DNA of 64,000 nt from Limnanthes douglasii subsp. nivea (lineage: Eukaryota; Streptophyta; Magnoliopsida; Brassicales; Limnanthaceae): contig JAUPFV010000001.1 in NCBI GenBank assembly GCA_036936605.1, forward strand, positions 209,295,138 to 209,359,137. The letters run 5' to 3'. This document shows positions 46,849-60,265 of this stretch, in pieces. How positions within the stretch are numbered: position 1 is the first letter of the stretch; every line of letters begins with the position of its first letter. Below the pieces are notes generated by a model. That model was not told the origin of the DNA. It searched no databases and saw only the letters and a list, made by a program, of their open reading frames with translations. A program made the translations under genes and the position numbers.

Positions 46849-47319
46849 TTGAAGTCGGAAGTTTTTGCTATCTATGACAAGCTTGTTTTGGCCGAAGACT
46901 ACATCATGATTTGTGATAAGTGTTGTCAAGATGAACAAGATCGTTATGCCCAACATAATGCCCTTAAAGATAAACTCATTGAGGCCTATAAAGAAGGGAA
47001 TAACAAAGCCTTAAGGTATTTCGAATGGTGCCTCAAAGATTACGATATGGTTGTGGAAGAGAAAAATATCATTTTGGCTCAAGCTAAGGACAATGAAAAG
47101 GCAACTACCGAAGCTTATGTTGCGAAACGCGTCTTTAAGTTAGACGAAATAGATGCAAAAGTCAGATCAGGGCTAGTGATGGAAATTGAGAGTTGCCCTG
47201 ATCTAAACTTGGGTCGCTTTTGGGAATTAGTTCTCGCCGAACATCGTCATGTTGGGATTATATTCGATTATGAAGAAAATGTTGATTCTTCTGAAGAAGA
47301 TCCTCTTGAATCTTCCTAA
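46849..47319 (+). pseudogene. C-terminal part of an antisense ORF belonging to the minus-strand gypsy element
   Basis: A 156-residue open frame is predicted to be largely alpha-helical (charged coiled-coil style) and ends in an acidic Ser-rich tail (DSSEEDPLESS). The segment LVMEIESCPDLNLGRFWELV parallels SEMVQLFHQTFRKKNLGPLW of the other antisense ORFs, and the closing acidic tail is shared. It is convergent with the pol on the minus strand (47684 onward), the expected arrangement. Its N-terminal and core parts are missing left of about 46.8 kb, where an antisense ORF in the opposite orientation begins. Although intact as an ORF, it is most likely retroelement-derived rather than a host gene. 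Confidence 0.6.
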
Positions 47320-47509
47320 GAATAAATAAGTTATTGTATTCCATGTTTTATAAAGTCCTGTAATTTTTTTACAAAGTTTTCCTAATGTCCGAGACGTTTT
47401 TGTTGAAGTCCTCATAATGTTCGAGGTATTTTTTTGGTGGTAGCTACTACATTCAAGACACTTTATAAAATGCATCCGATTTTTAACTTTTTTTTATTAT
47501 CATTATCTT

Positions 47510-47730
47510 AATAGTTGAAGACCAACTTTGGTCGGAAAATCCTTTTTGTATAAAGTTAATTATTAAAGACCAATTTTTGTTGGAAGACCCAGTAGGTCCA
47601 AAATTAAGTTAAAGACCAATTTTTGTTGGAAGACCCATTAGGTCCAAAATTAAGTTAATGACCAAATTTTGTTGGAAGACCCTTTAGGTCCAAAATTTAG
47701 TTAAAGACCAACTTTTGTTGGAAGGTAATA
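47510..47730. repeat. About 60-bp tandem repeats with hairpin potential between convergent ORFs
   Basis: Four units contain agaccaatttttgttggaag followed by acccattaggtccaaaatta, at about 47517, 47567, 47612 and 47657, plus a partial unit at about 47704. CCAA/TTGG and GACC/GGTC arms can pair. The array lies between the antisense ORF stop (47319) and the end of pol. Confidence 0.8.
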
Positions 47731-50700
47731 TTGCATCCATACCATACACTAATACAAATGAAGACTCTGAAGTTGTTGTCCAAGGAGTCGTTCGATATGC
47801 CCAAAGAGCTTCTTGCAAATAATCGGACCACTTTCGTGCCTTCCCCTCTAAATTTTTCTTTAGCCCATCAAGGACTATTCGGTTAGTAACTTCTACTTGC
47901 CCATTTTCTTGTGGGTGAAAATGAGCCGAAAAGCATTGTTGTCTTCCTCGAGACACACAAAAGCTTTTCAAGTCTTTGTTATCAAATGAGGCCCATTACC
48001 TGTAGTGATTTTTGTTGGAACCCCAAAGCGATAACAAATATTCGAAGTGATAAATTTAATTACATCTTTAACTTTTGTTTCAGCAAATGGATCCCCCTAA
48101 ATCCATTTTCAGAAGTAATCTACTACCACAATTATTTTTTGTCCTCCTCCAAAAGCCATTGGTAAAGGTCCAACAAGATCAATACCTCATCTGTTAAATG
48201 GCAATGCTTCAAATATGCTTTCAAGATGAACCCATAGTTTATGGATTATGTTAGCAAACATTTGACAAGTATCACATATCTTGACCAATTCTTTAGCATC
48301 GAAAGATATCTTCGGCTAATAATATCATTCCAAAAATACTCTTTGTATTAAAGCTTTGTACCCAAAATGTGCAGATTCTTCTCCGTCATGCAATTTTGAC
48401 AATTCATATGTGATTCATTTTTGCCAAAATATCGGAGTAAAGGTATGATAAAAGATTTGTATACAGAATTCCATCGAGGACCACGTAACCGTGAGAGTGA
48501 AAACGTATCTTCTTAGAAGTGATTTATCAATGGGTAATTCATTATTTTCCAAAAAAATTCTTCGAATATGAAGTGGTTTCCAAAGAGTCCGCCACATAAT
48601 TTTCTTCTCTTCGAACATGCTCATACCAGACTTTTTCAAAATCTAAATTAAACCCTTTAGCGCCTTCAAATACTTCACTAGATGATCCTTACTTAGTAGC
48701 TTAACGTTTTTAGCCCCACAAATTTGTGCAAGCCTCAAACCTGCTAAAGCCGTTTCGTATTCTGCCTGATTATTTGTTGCTTTAAACCCAAAACGATGGC
48801 TTGGTACATATCAATTCCTTATGGAGAGATTAATTACACCATAGCCTAGTTTTCTGATATACTCGATCTCCCATCTGTTCGGATACCCATCATGTTCCAG
48901 AACTTTCTTCATCAATTTCCATTTTGACCACCCAGAATTAAATTATTCTAAAATATCTGCAAGGCTTGTGCTTTTATTGCAGTCCTAGATTCAAACTCAA
49001 TATTAAAATCCCATAATTCAACCAACCACTTGGTCATTTTCCCGAAATATGAAGCCTTTGAAGCAAGTTATTTAATTGAGAAGATGTTTGTACAATAATA
49101 GAACGAGCTTGAAAATACTGTATCATTTTCCGAGCAGCAATTACTAGCGCAATAGCCAACTTTTCTAATTTCAAATACTATTTCTCTGCATGTAACAAAC
49201 TTTTACTGATGTAATACTCTGGTCTTGGGATGTTTTCTTTTTCTCGAATTAACAGAGCACTTACAACATAATTTGACAATGCTATATAAATATATAATGT
49301 TTCCTTCGGAACCGGTTTTGTGAAAATTTCTTGTAATGAAAGGTATTATTTAATTCGATGAAAGGCCTCAAAACATTCTTTTGTCCAATTATAACAATTT
49401 TCATGCCTTAACAATTTTCCTGATCGAACCCCAAACGTACACTTTTCTGGATTCAATTTCAGGTTGACCTTATTTAAGTAGGCTAACGTTTCCTTAAGAT
49501 CACCAAAATGATCTTCATCTTTAAGACTTTTTACTAGCATATCATCAATATATACTTCAATATTCTGCCCAATTTATGCCTTGAAAGTTTTATTTACCAA
49601 ACGTTGATAAGTTTCCCCAGCATTTTTAGCCTAAAATGCATTACTTTATATCAATGCAAACCCCTTCCAGTGGTAAACGAAGTGTTCTCTTCATCCCTTG
49701 GATCCATCTTGATATGATTATACCCTGTATAATCATTCATATAGGAAATGAATTGATTTCCTGATGTGGAATCTACCAATTGATCTATCTGCGGGACCGA
49801 GAAGGGATCTTTTGGACATGCCTTATTTAAGTCTGTAAATCTACACATATTCGCCACTTCCCATTTTTCTTGTTGACTAACACTGGATTTTTATTCCACA
49901 AAAGATATTGAGATTCCAGAATGTGCCTTACTCTGCATAAACGATCTATCTCAGTCACTATTGCCTTAGACTTTGCTTGACAAAAAATCCTTCTTTTTTG
50001 TATTATTGGTCGCACATTACTCTTGATTGCTAGCTCGGGGAAAATTATTGTTGCTGGCATCTGGGTCACATCCTCAGAACATCAAGCAATAATATTGATT
50101 CCGTATATAACTCAATTAATCTTTCCCTTAAACTTGGAGATAAATTTTGTACCAATTTTCAAAACTTTACCATTTGGATACGTATAATCCTCATAATTTT
50201 CATCAGGAACCAAAAAACCGGGGGACTCCCTCAGATCATCAATAGGGGTAGGTTCCGAGGAAGTCCCCGCTAACAGATATGCCTTTTTTAATTCATTCCT
50301 TCAATTTTACTTGGAAGATAAAGCAATACGGTAACATTCTCCGAGCATTTTTTGGCTACTTCTAACTGTCCCAATATTATTACCCATAACATAATTTATA
50401 CATTGATGGACAATAAAAATTACAACATGCATCTTGGATAACCAATACCTTCCCAAAATAACATTGTAAGATATTGGTGCATCTACCACAATAAATAATA
50501 TAACAACTTCTTTTTTAAACGGCCCTCGACCTAACTTCATTATACTTTCAAACTCTCAAATGACTTCAGCTGTCACCCCTGTAATACCCACAATAGTTCG
50601 ATCTGACCATTGGATTTTAGGAGGGTTAATAATCTTCTTATAAGTACTCATAAATAAAATGTTCGCAGAGCTACCTGTATCAATAAAAAATCTATGTACT

Positions 50701-52755
50701 TCATCACCAGTTATCCCAAGTGCATTTACTACTACATCTTCATGTGGTCATACCACAACTCTCATATCATCATCTTCAAAAAAAATTATTGGAGAAGGAC
50801 TTCGATATAAATGCGTCGAGACGCCTGTTTCAAGCTGAGTAGTGAGATTGGTTATGTGCCTCTTTCAAATGCTGTTCGAATTTCCTACAACAGTGTCACC
50901 GTAAAAAATTGCCAAAGATTCGAAAAATGAACACAAATCACTAAACGTTTTCCTTGGAATATTCTCTTTAATGATACTAATATCGTTTATTTCCTCTATT
51001 GGATCCAAGTACTATGTTGTAACATTAAAAGAGTCAATCTCATTAGAGATAACCAACGCACTTTCTTTCTTTGACGCTTTTTTAGCCATCAGATTTTTAT
51101 AAGAATGTTTCTTTACGCATATGGTTAGCTTTCCATTCTTAATTAATGTTTTTATTTCTTTCTTTGATGCCACATATTTTTTCGTATCATGCCCAATATC
51201 TTCATGATACTTGCAATATCTATTGTTTATATTTTCCTTCAGTGTTTGAATAAGGAAAGGTTTGTGAAATTTTACTTGAATTCGAGTTTTATCAAATATT
51301 ATTGCTATACACTCGGTTAACTCCGCGAAATGAGTTGGACGAATCTATTTGTTAGACATTGACCTAGTAATTTGTTGTGTGATATATGTTTATTGGTTTA
51401 CTCTGGGCCTCAGAAGAAACTGACTTGATGCTTTAGGTGGCACATTCCTTCTAGGAGGTTGGCCTATATTAAAAGGTCTTTGGAACTCATTTTGTTACAA
51501 TTGATCAGAAGAACCTGTTTTCGAAGCCTGAGTCTCCTCCACCAAAATTCTTTTTTCAACTTGATCTAGTAAAGCCCCAAATTCCATTGTTTGTCTTTCA
51601 GCCATTGTATCCTTCAAAATCCCAGGAGAAATCTCATTCAGAAAGCTGCCAAAGCCATATGATCCTCACAATATTCTATATCAGTTTTTACTCTCATGAA
51701 AGATTGGTGTAATCTTTCAAACTTTCTCAAACCTTTTGCCCACAGTATATTATAGTATCGCCATTGGCTCGAAACTTTTTATTTCCCATAAAATACTACT
51801 AAAAACATTCCAAAACATGTCAAAGTTTTTGTTATAACCTGCCGAAGTCGGTTATACAACTTTAAAGCTACACCATTAAATGTTTAGGTTAAAGCCCTGC
51901 AAAGTAACTTGTCATCAACATCAAAACTAATCTTAAATTTAAATTGTTCAATGTGGCTATCAGGATCTTACGTTCCATCGAAATTTTCCAACTTAAAAAT
52001 ATCGAAATGCTTTGATAGATTTTCATAGTGTATGTCCAACGACAAAGGAGAGGCCCTCTAATTATGACCAACTCGTATACATTGGTTCTAGGGCCCTCAT
52101 TCACCATTTTATAAAAACCCTCCTCGAAAAGAATTATGTGCCGATTGCTCACTCGATATTCAAAATTTTGGTTTCTCGACTGATTTTTAGTGTACACAAC
52201 ATTTTATTTTTTAGCATGGTCTTCGAAAGCTTACATTTTTCCCGTCAAACCGTTAGTTCGATGAGCCACTCGATACTTTTTTCTATGTTTCCTCGAATAT
52301 TTATTTTTCGTACTATTCTCCTGATAAGAAACTCTTTCCGTGGAATATTCACTTGAATCATAAAGTGAATAATCGCTCGACTCATACGATTCATATCGAT
52401 GCCTATGCTTCACTTGTCCTCCTAAAAAAATAACGACGACGTCTTCGATATTTATCTTTCTTATTGTCAATTCGATGGTTGTTATCCAACTCTTCTTTCT
52501 CAGTTTCATTTTCCCTTCGAACCTCCGATAAGATTTTTTTGAAGGCCATCGCATCATCTCTTTCAAAATTTAAATATTCAATTTCTTTTAGAAGTTCTCT
52601 TCTTCGAGCCACCAAGATAGACTCTTCTAATATCTCACCAATATATTGATCGTCATGTTGTTGATCAGTGTATACGTTATTGCCGACGAGGTTCCCTTCG
52701 AATTCTTTTCAGTTATCAAATCATTATTCATATCAAATTCTACTAGATTTTCCAT
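47684..52755 (-). pseudogene. Ty3/gypsy gag-pro-RT-RNase H-integrase, near full length but decayed
   Basis: Gag probably starts at the ATG ending at 52755 (MENLVEFDMNNDL) about 60 bp after the PBS, followed by a charged coiled-coil region (52615-52403). A zinc-knuckle segment lies near 51200 (YCKYHEDIGHDTKK, with the last Cys lost). The protease motif near 50690 is intact (FFIDTGSSANILFMS). RT at 50069-49346 has RRVRHILESQYLLW-like sequence, KKNGKWRICVDL, a changed motif A (YMNDYTGYN, where MDAYSGYN is typical) and an intact YIDDMLVKSL box near 49540. RNase H and a zinc-binding region follow. The integrase end is at 47971-47684 (FSAHFHPQENGQVEV). Stops and frameshifts split it into at least ten pieces. 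Together with the antisense ORF at 46849-47319 it forms a Tat-type element whose 3' LTR was not found. Confidence 0.85.
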
Positions 52756-52814
52756 CATTTCTCTTCTGAAATTTTAATAAGGTGTTAGAAGACGATTTTG
52801 GGTACCAAACCGCA

Positions 52815-52832
52815 TCCTACAGATGGCTCCAA
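52815..52832 (-). promoter_or_regulatory. Primer-binding site of the minus-strand gypsy element
   Basis: The minus strand reads TTGGAGCCATCTGTAGGA immediately after an LTR end ...TATCA. It resembles the TTGGCGCCGTCTGTGGGGA-type PBS common in plant gypsy elements, with a few substitutions. Confidence 0.65.
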
Positions 52833-53210
52833 TGATAGTTCCAGAAATATTTGGAGGAGGTTTGTAAGTAAAATAATGTTTGGAAGACCAAATTTGTTAT
52901 TTTAGTTATTATATATATCTTTTAGTAAGCTCCTCATTCAAGAGAGAGAAAGTCATAAGTAATAATTCTCTAATCATTCATCAATCATATTTCCCCCAAA
53001 AGAGGTGGTGTGCTTTTATAGTACATTTGATGGGTCCCACATGTCTAAACAAATTATTAATTATGATCTCTTCCTCGAGAACGTAGAGAGGGACTTGGGA
53101 TCCAACAAAAGAAGTAGATCCATCAGAGCCTTAAAATGCAAGCCGATGATAGCTACAAAACCACAAAAAACACTTGCCAGGTTTCCGGAGATGAATGGAT
53201 GAATCAACTC
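52833..53210 (-). mobile_element. 5' LTR of the minus-strand gypsy element (outer end approximate)
   Basis: The inner boundary is the CA (minus strand) at 52834-52833, next to the PBS. A minus-strand TATA-like ACTATAAAAG lies near 53013-53022, with a transcription start expected near 52990. The outer TG end and a matching 3' LTR were not identified. Confidence 0.5.
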
Positions 53211-54349
53211 TATATGTTTCTTGCACAAAAACTTTTTTGTAGAAAAACTGTAAAATTTATTAACTCCTTAAGATAAACTATTTAGGTTCTTGTATATATT
53301 TTTCCGGAACGAAATTCATTATCATTATCAATTGGTATAACTATTTGTTATTGGTTTTAGATTCATTCTTAGTTTTAATATACACTATGGTAGAATTCAT
53401 GTAGGACTTGACCATTCAACAAGGATATACCAGATGAAGTTAGGAGATTATTACTATTATAAGTAGTATCGTTTTCATGATGATATATTTACAAAAAATA
53501 TTACATGGCATTGAAGGTAAAGTAAGGTACAAGAACTGAGTACTTAATTTACCAGATGGAGAGCGCGTTCACTGCATCCATAGTTTTCTCCAATTACTCT
53601 GTAACTATAATTAGTAGTCTGTAATAGAAGTTATCCATCATGTAATCATCATAATCACACACTTTTATACTATATCCTTTAATATAGGCACATATACGAG
53701 AAATTTATAGAATCCAGTTACCTTGCCTCCAGATTTGGTTTAGACAAATCGAAAAAAACTAAATAATAAGGTTCTTGAATCATTCCTCTCAAACCTTATC
53801 AATCGTGAACTAAATATAAAGAGAGTGCATCGACTTACCATTAAACTGAAAGTGATAGAAATAATGATGTTTAATTTTACCAATTAGTGTAAAAAAACTG
53901 TGATTTTATTTTCCTAAGTCTACTTTAATTTTTAATTTATTCATCGGATCTATCATGTTTTCTAATCTCTCTTTGATTCCTTGTTTTCAATAATACCTTT
54001 TTTCCTCCACATTTTATATAATTTGCAGCGATGTCTAAACAGGACTCAATTAGAAATGTGTTACAAGTGCATGTTACGAGGTGTTGGTGATTATCTCCTG
54101 AAACCCATCAGGATAATTGAGTTAAGAAACATGTGATACCGAAATAACACCAATCGTCAAGTTGATCTTACACGCTATATATTTAAACACAAGGCTCAGC
54201 ACCAAACTCGTCGTCATAGCCCTAACTGTAATCGGTTTCGTCCAAACTCACCTTCCTCAGTTAGGCATGACAAGAAGGCTTATGGAGTTAGGTATTAATG
54301 TAAAACCTTTTTATTTATGAAAACGAAATTGTTTCCGATAAATTCGCAT
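53211..54349. other. Intergenic sequence without recognised genes
   Basis: No supported gene. A segment near 53390-53880 (attcatgtaggacttgacca; accattaaactgaaagtgat) resembles 56327-56370 beside the MATE-like fragment. It may be a more decayed duplicate of that locus. Confidence 0.4.
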
Positions 54350-55500
54350 AAATAACATTATTATTACCGTTATACTCAATGAATAACATTATTAATTATA
54401 CAAAACTAAAATAAATTATAGGATTACTGTGTAATCTCACTCATATTCATCTTAATTTTGATTTCAAGTGGAAAATATTACATGAATGACCATATCATTA
54501 ATGTTAATCGTCCAAAAATTACAAAACTATTCTTGTTAGTTGACCAATCCAATCAACCAAAATAACAAGATTATGTCTCTTCATCGACCAGAATAACAAG
54601 ACTGTTTTTGTTAACATGACTATTCATGTTAATAGTCCAAAATAACATGATTATTTCTAGTAACATGATTATTCATATTAATCTTTCAAAATAACATGAT
54701 TATTCATATTAGTTGACTAAAATAACATGAAAAATTAATAAAAAAATTCATATTTCATCAGTAGTCAATTGTAAGACTATGGAGTGTGTTTATGTTTTAC
54801 AGTCATCATAAACAAATTTATACATGTTTAAATTCATGAGAAATAATTTTATTCATGTTAATTTCAATCTCAAATTCAAAAATATTATATGAATAATATG
54901 ACTATCATGTTAATCCCGTAAGATAACATAACTATTCATGTTAATCTAGTAGTCTAAAATAACAAAACTATTCATGTTAATCAACAAGAATAACATGACT
55001 ATTCACGTTAACATGATTATTCATGTTCATCCACCAAAATAACATGACTATTCTTGTTAATCAGCTTGAATAACAACACTATTCTTGTTACCATGACTAT
55101 TCTTGTTAATATTCTAGAATAAAAGTACTATTATTGTTAACATTATTATTCTTAATCTTCCATAATAACATGGCTATTCCTGTTAACCGACGACAATAAC
55201 CAGACTATTAATCCAAAAATTCATGTTTTATTAGTTCTCAACTATTTTTATTTCAAAAATTGGTAAGACTATGAATGGTATATGTTTTAAGTTTATCATA
55301 AACGACTATATGCATGTTTGAATTCATGAGAAGAAATTTTATACAAGATTAAAAGTGAATTGATAATAAACGCAACAATTTATAAAAATAAAAGCCATAT
55401 TGAATAATAGAACTAACTATTCATGTTATACGACCAACAATAATATAACTATTCTTGTTATATTACCAAAAATAACATGACCAAATTTTATCTAATCAAA
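54350..55500. repeat. Array of short palindromic repeats (aacatgactattcatgttaat type)
   Basis: Many irregular copies of AACATGA(C/T)TATTCATGTTAAT, itself an inverted repeat (AACATGA...TCATGTT), are separated by short spacers such as cc(a/g)(c/a)caaaat. They form clusters at about 54360-54740, 54890-55230 and 55400-55490. Between clusters a longer non-palindromic segment recurs (taagactatggagtgtgttt near 54772 and taagactatgaatggtatat near 55264), giving a higher-order period of about 490 bp. Confidence 0.8.
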
Positions 55501-55984
55501 TCATCATTTTATCGAACTAAACAATTTATTTTAATGATTGTTTTACATCAATAATTTTGGTACAAAACAAACTTGCGATAATGATATAGGATTTTAGTGA
55601 AACAATCGTACCCAACTCACACTACACAATTAAAAAAACTCATTATGGCAAACAAGGTGCATTATTAATAAATATAAACTAAATGACCTAAATGAACAAC
55701 ACTGATACAAACAAAGGAGTTCGAGGGTAAACATGAAATCTTGATAATTAGGTTTAAATTAATATTAGCGCTACTTGAAGAACCTCCATATGTAGCAGAA
55801 CATGTTATACAGTGTTTTTGTTGAGCTCTAAGATCCACAAAGTACATTCTTGTGAAATACTAACTTCTGTGGTTGGTTATGTTCAATATAACCTGCATTT
55901 TTTATGGGACTTTTGTGGACTTTATTTGCATATAAAAGAGCCACCATATTAGCATTTTCCCTCCGCTATATGAAGAGCTTTCAA

Positions 55985-56535
55985 TTTTTTGCACCTAATG
56001 CATAGGAGATCCTGCATGTGGTATGTCGTTCTCTTTGTCGTACAATTTGACGAAGACCCTTCTCTATTAGCTCGCGGTCATTAGGCTGACCACATAAACA
56101 ATGCCACTCCTCACCAAGTAAAGTTGGGTTACAACATAGTTTCAATTCCCTGCAGTCATAGCATAGCTGCAAATAGAGAGTAAGACACATGTTTTAGTTT
56201 AGAAACTACTAGACATTCATCAAATAGCTTGTTTAAGACTAGTTTGGCGCTTCTGGTGAAGTTGGTCTGCTAAATTCTTTCAAGCAACCAAAATGGATAT
56301 AAACCTAAGAACTAGTATCTTATGGGTAAAATTCATGTAGGACTTACCATGAAACCGAAATTGATGGATATAATGATGGTAATGGAGACGGAGATAGAGG
56401 CCATGTTAAGGCTACTAAGGTGGCCATCAAAACTTGAGTGATTACCGTTGTAGAGATACATAGCAAGATAACTTAAAGTCGATGGACCTCCAATGAGCCA
56501 TAACTTGTTAGATTCGATCAATATCTTTTGAATTA
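55985..56535 (-). pseudogene. MATE-family transporter fragment (two exon-like pieces)
   Basis: The first piece (about 56533-56333) reads LIESNKLWLIGGPSTLSYLA, then HLSSLNMASISVSITIIISI and NFGFM. This resembles the first exon of plant DTX/TT12-type MATE efflux carriers (ESKKLW..GPAI.., FAGHLG.LELA..S, FG.M). A second piece (56190-55981) contains TLLGEEWHCLCGQ, which could match the LGMGSALETLCGQ segment. No start codon precedes the first piece, the order is right but spacing and frame are broken, and the rest of the roughly 500-residue protein is absent. MATE identity is moderate for the first piece and weak for the second. Confidence 0.5.
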
Positions 56536-56916
56536 TACTTTATTCTTCCTTTGATATTTGATGATGAAGACCGACTGGTTTTTGTATTGGTACCGTTCAG
56601 GAAGATATAAGGGATTCATAGATTTTAAATATATAGTAATCGTATTTGGTACACTGGGTTATGTATCAGGGTAAGCTGTGGTATTTTCTTATATGGTTTG
56701 GATGGATATGTAAATATCATATCTGATTGTATCAAGTGTAATCCTAATACCAAATAATTATTATAAAATATTGTAATATGGTTTACACTGTATCGATTTT
56801 GATAAAATACAATTATTTCCTATTTTGATAAATAAACCATTTCGATTTTGATAAAATACAATTGTTTCCTATTATAATGGATAATTATTTCATAATACAA
56901 TTATTTCTTAATATGA

Positions 56917-57264
56917 TGTCACAAATTAGTGAACTCTTTACTCATGTAATCTCAGTTACAAAAAGTAGACAGATAGACAGACAATTCCCACATAGTTCCC
57001 AAAGAAGCAAACAATTCCCACATAGTTCCCAAAAGAAGCAGACAATTCCCAAACAGTTCCTAACTATTAAATGACGTTAGTGGAGTAGTGGGAATTAATA
57101 CTAGAAGTTTAAAAGTCCCCAATTACTAAATGATATTAGTGGGGGTAGTGGGAATCATATTTTCTATCAGTATTGAACTTGTTTGTTTTATTTTTTCAAG
57201 TAATAAAATCAAACTATTTGTCTGTTCAAATTGTTTCAGTATCTATCCGTTCAAATTTGTTTCA
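56917..57264 (+). repeat. Left LTR of the copia element
   Basis: Starts TGTCACAAATTAG and ends TTTGTTTCA. It contains about three units of a 31-bp repeat (cccacatagttcccaaaaga) and a short ctgttcaaattgtttcagta repeat near its end. aagtaataaaatcaaac near 57198 is a likely polyadenylation region. Confidence 0.9.
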
Positions 57265-57276
57265 TGGTATCAGAGC
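57265..57276 (+). promoter_or_regulatory. Copia primer-binding site (initiator tRNA-Met)
   Basis: TGGTATCAGAGC directly follows the LTR end. This is the standard plant copia PBS complementary to the 3' end of initiator methionine tRNA. Confidence 0.95.
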
Positions 57277-57378
57277 AAGGTCTCTACATATCAAGTGTTC
57301 GATTGTATTACCCACAAAAGTCTTGTCAAGTGTTATTACTTTTAAATCAATATGTATGGAAGTCATTTATCTTCTCCT

Positions 57379-60265
57379 ATGTCTACAGAGAAGCTTGTTG
57401 GAACCAATTACCAATATTGGCGGTTGTGTATGGAGGCCTTCCTTCAAGGACAAGATTTATGGGATCTTGTTTCCGGTATGAGATACTTCATAGTGATACT
57501 CCGGAAAACACTAAGTTAAGAAGAAAATTGAAAGTAAAGTGCGAAAAGGCTTTATTCGCGTTGGGAACTTCGACCAGTAAGGAATTTAGTGATCATGTTC
57601 GTGCATTGGATTCTCTAAAGGATATCTGGGATACTCTTGACAGGTTATTTACCCAGAAAAATATTATGCGTCTTCAATACCTTGAGAATGAGATTTCTTC
57701 TTTAACCCAATGTAATATGACAATCTCTGATTACTTTCTTAAGATCAATAATGTATGTTCAGAAATTTCAGGTTTGGATAATGATGAACCTATTCGTGAT
57801 TCAAGGCTAAGACGTTATTTGATTCGTGGATTACAATCTTACTTCATGCCGTTTATAACATCAATATAAGGAGGAGTTAACCAACCATCAATTGTTGAGT
57901 TAGAGAACCTACTCTCTAACCAAGAAGCATTGGTTAAACAAATGCTTGGTAAGTATTCAACTGATGTTAAAGATACATTTTTACTAAAGACGGGTCAAGG
58001 TGGAAAAACACATAAAGTCATTTTCAAAATGGTGGTAAGCAGAAAAGAAATGAGGGGGAGTCATCAAACCACTCTAAACTGACATGTTTTATATGTCAAA
58101 GGACTGGACATATAAAATCGGATTGTCGTGCAAATCTTGTTTGCAAGAAGTGTGGCAAACCAGGCCACATTAAACCAAACTATTATTCGAAAGTCGTCAA
58201 ATGAAATGCAAATGTTGCACATGATGCTGAAGATACTAATGAGCTACGGTGGTAAAATTGTTTCTCAATTGAAGATATTAATCAACCGGATAACATGGCT
58301 TCTGTTACACATCGATCTGAAAAGAAATCAGAGATTAATACTAGTTGTATTGACTACAAGAATGAGTGGATCGTTGATTCGGGTTGCTCACATCATGATA
58401 CAGGTAATGCTTATATACTTTTTGATATTCATCCTCATTTGAGCAAACGAGTAATTATGACAGCGGACAACTCATTACATCCAGTAGTGAAAGAAGGTGA
58501 TTTCGATGTGAAGACTACCAATTCAGATCATGAAAGTCTTACACTTGAAAATGTATACCAAGTACCTGGTTTAAAGAAGAATCTTGCTTCCGTCTATCAA
58601 ATAACTAATTCCAGTAAGTATGTTTTATTTCGACCAAATGATGTTCAAATTCTTGATGATTATAAAAGTGTTGATGTTAATGCCTTATTCACCGGAAGAA
58701 AGGAAAACTCTTTATATGTTTTATCTGCAAGTGAGGCGTATGTAGAAAAGACAAGTCAAAATACAACAATTTCACTTTGGCATGCTCGACTCGGACATGT
58801 TGGTAATCAATTGTTGCAGCAAATATAAACTAATAGATTACTTGAAGGAGTTCCCTTCTTCAAATCAACACATCATGATGTCATTTGTGCTGGTTGTCAA
58901 TATGGTAAGTCACATTGAATCCCTTTTCAGACTTATTTGAACCATGCATCGTCAATGTTTGAGCTTGTACATTCTAAACACATGTGGCCTAAAAGAATAT
59001 CAAGCTTTAGTGGTTTCCATTATATGATGGTTGTTGTTGATGATTTCTCTCGCTATAGTGAGGTGTATCTCTTGAAAACAAAGGCGAAGCTTTCACACAC
59101 TTTGTTCAATTCAAACAAATAGTAGAGAAGAAATTCAGGTATGTTTTGAAGTGCTTGCGAACTATAATAGGGGTGAATTCCGGTCACACGAATTTTACGA
59201 ATTCTGTCGCAAACAAGGTATTCGTCGACAACTAACATGCTCGGATACCTCACAACAGAATGGATTCGTCGAGCGTAAGTTAGTACATCTTACAAAAATG
59301 ACTTTATATTGGATGGACGATAAAAACTTTCCTCGAGAGTTGTGGGTAGCAGCTATGCAGTGTGCTTGTCATGTGATAAACCGATTGCCTCCATGGTCAG
59401 GTGCATCAAAATCTCCTTTTGAGCTGCTATATACCATCAGACCTATTGTGAGTTACTTTAGAGTCTTTGGGTCTCTTTTTTATGTTCATATACCTAAGAA
59501 AAATCGAACTAAATTTGATCCGAAAGCAATGAAGTGTGTGTTTGTTGGTTATGACGTAAACTAGAAATGATGGAGATGTATGGATCCTATCACTAAGAAT
59601 ATTGTGACTTCTCGTGATGTTGTTTTCGACGAGGTTTCTAATTTTTACCCAATTGTTGGTCCGAAAGAAACCTCTCCATTAATGTCATGTGTTGAAACTG
59701 ATTATGAGCCGATCTCTACTCAAGACGATCTCAGCGAGTGCGGAGTTGAGAATTTTATGGTCATAATAGTTCACCACAAGGAGAAATCACACTACGAAGA
59801 ACTACAAGACCTAGGAAGCCACTTATTTATTCAAAGGATTATGAAGTTCAAGCAAACCAATGTACTATCACTTGTTATTTTATGTTAGAAGACATACCGG
59901 AAATGAGCCTTCATCCTACATTGAAGCTCAAGGGAAGTCAGAATGGGAGAATGGAATGAAAGATGAAATTTCAGCATTGGACAAAAATTCTACTTGGGTT
60001 CTTGTACCGAGACCGAAAGATGTTGAACTTGTTACATGCAAATGGGTTTACAAGTTAAAGAAGGCAGTAGATGGAACCGTTTCTAGACACAAAGCTCGTC
60101 TAATTGGTCGTGGTTTCTCTCAACAACATGGTTTTGATTATGAAGAAACTTTCAGCCCAGTTTCAAAGATGGTAACAATTCGTATGATTATTTCTTTGGA
60201 AGAAAACAAAGGTTGGACTCTTTGGCAATTCGATGTAAAGAATGCTTTCCTCTACGACGAATTGA

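Noticed and set aside
46849..47319. Intact 156-residue ORF as a possible host gene
   Set aside because: Its helix-rich body and acidic tail, and its convergent position beside a gypsy pol, fit the C-terminus of a retroelement antisense ORF.
54350..55500. Palindromic array considered as a CRISPR array
   Set aside because: Units and spacers are irregular and spacers are not unique. The surrounding genes are eukaryotic.
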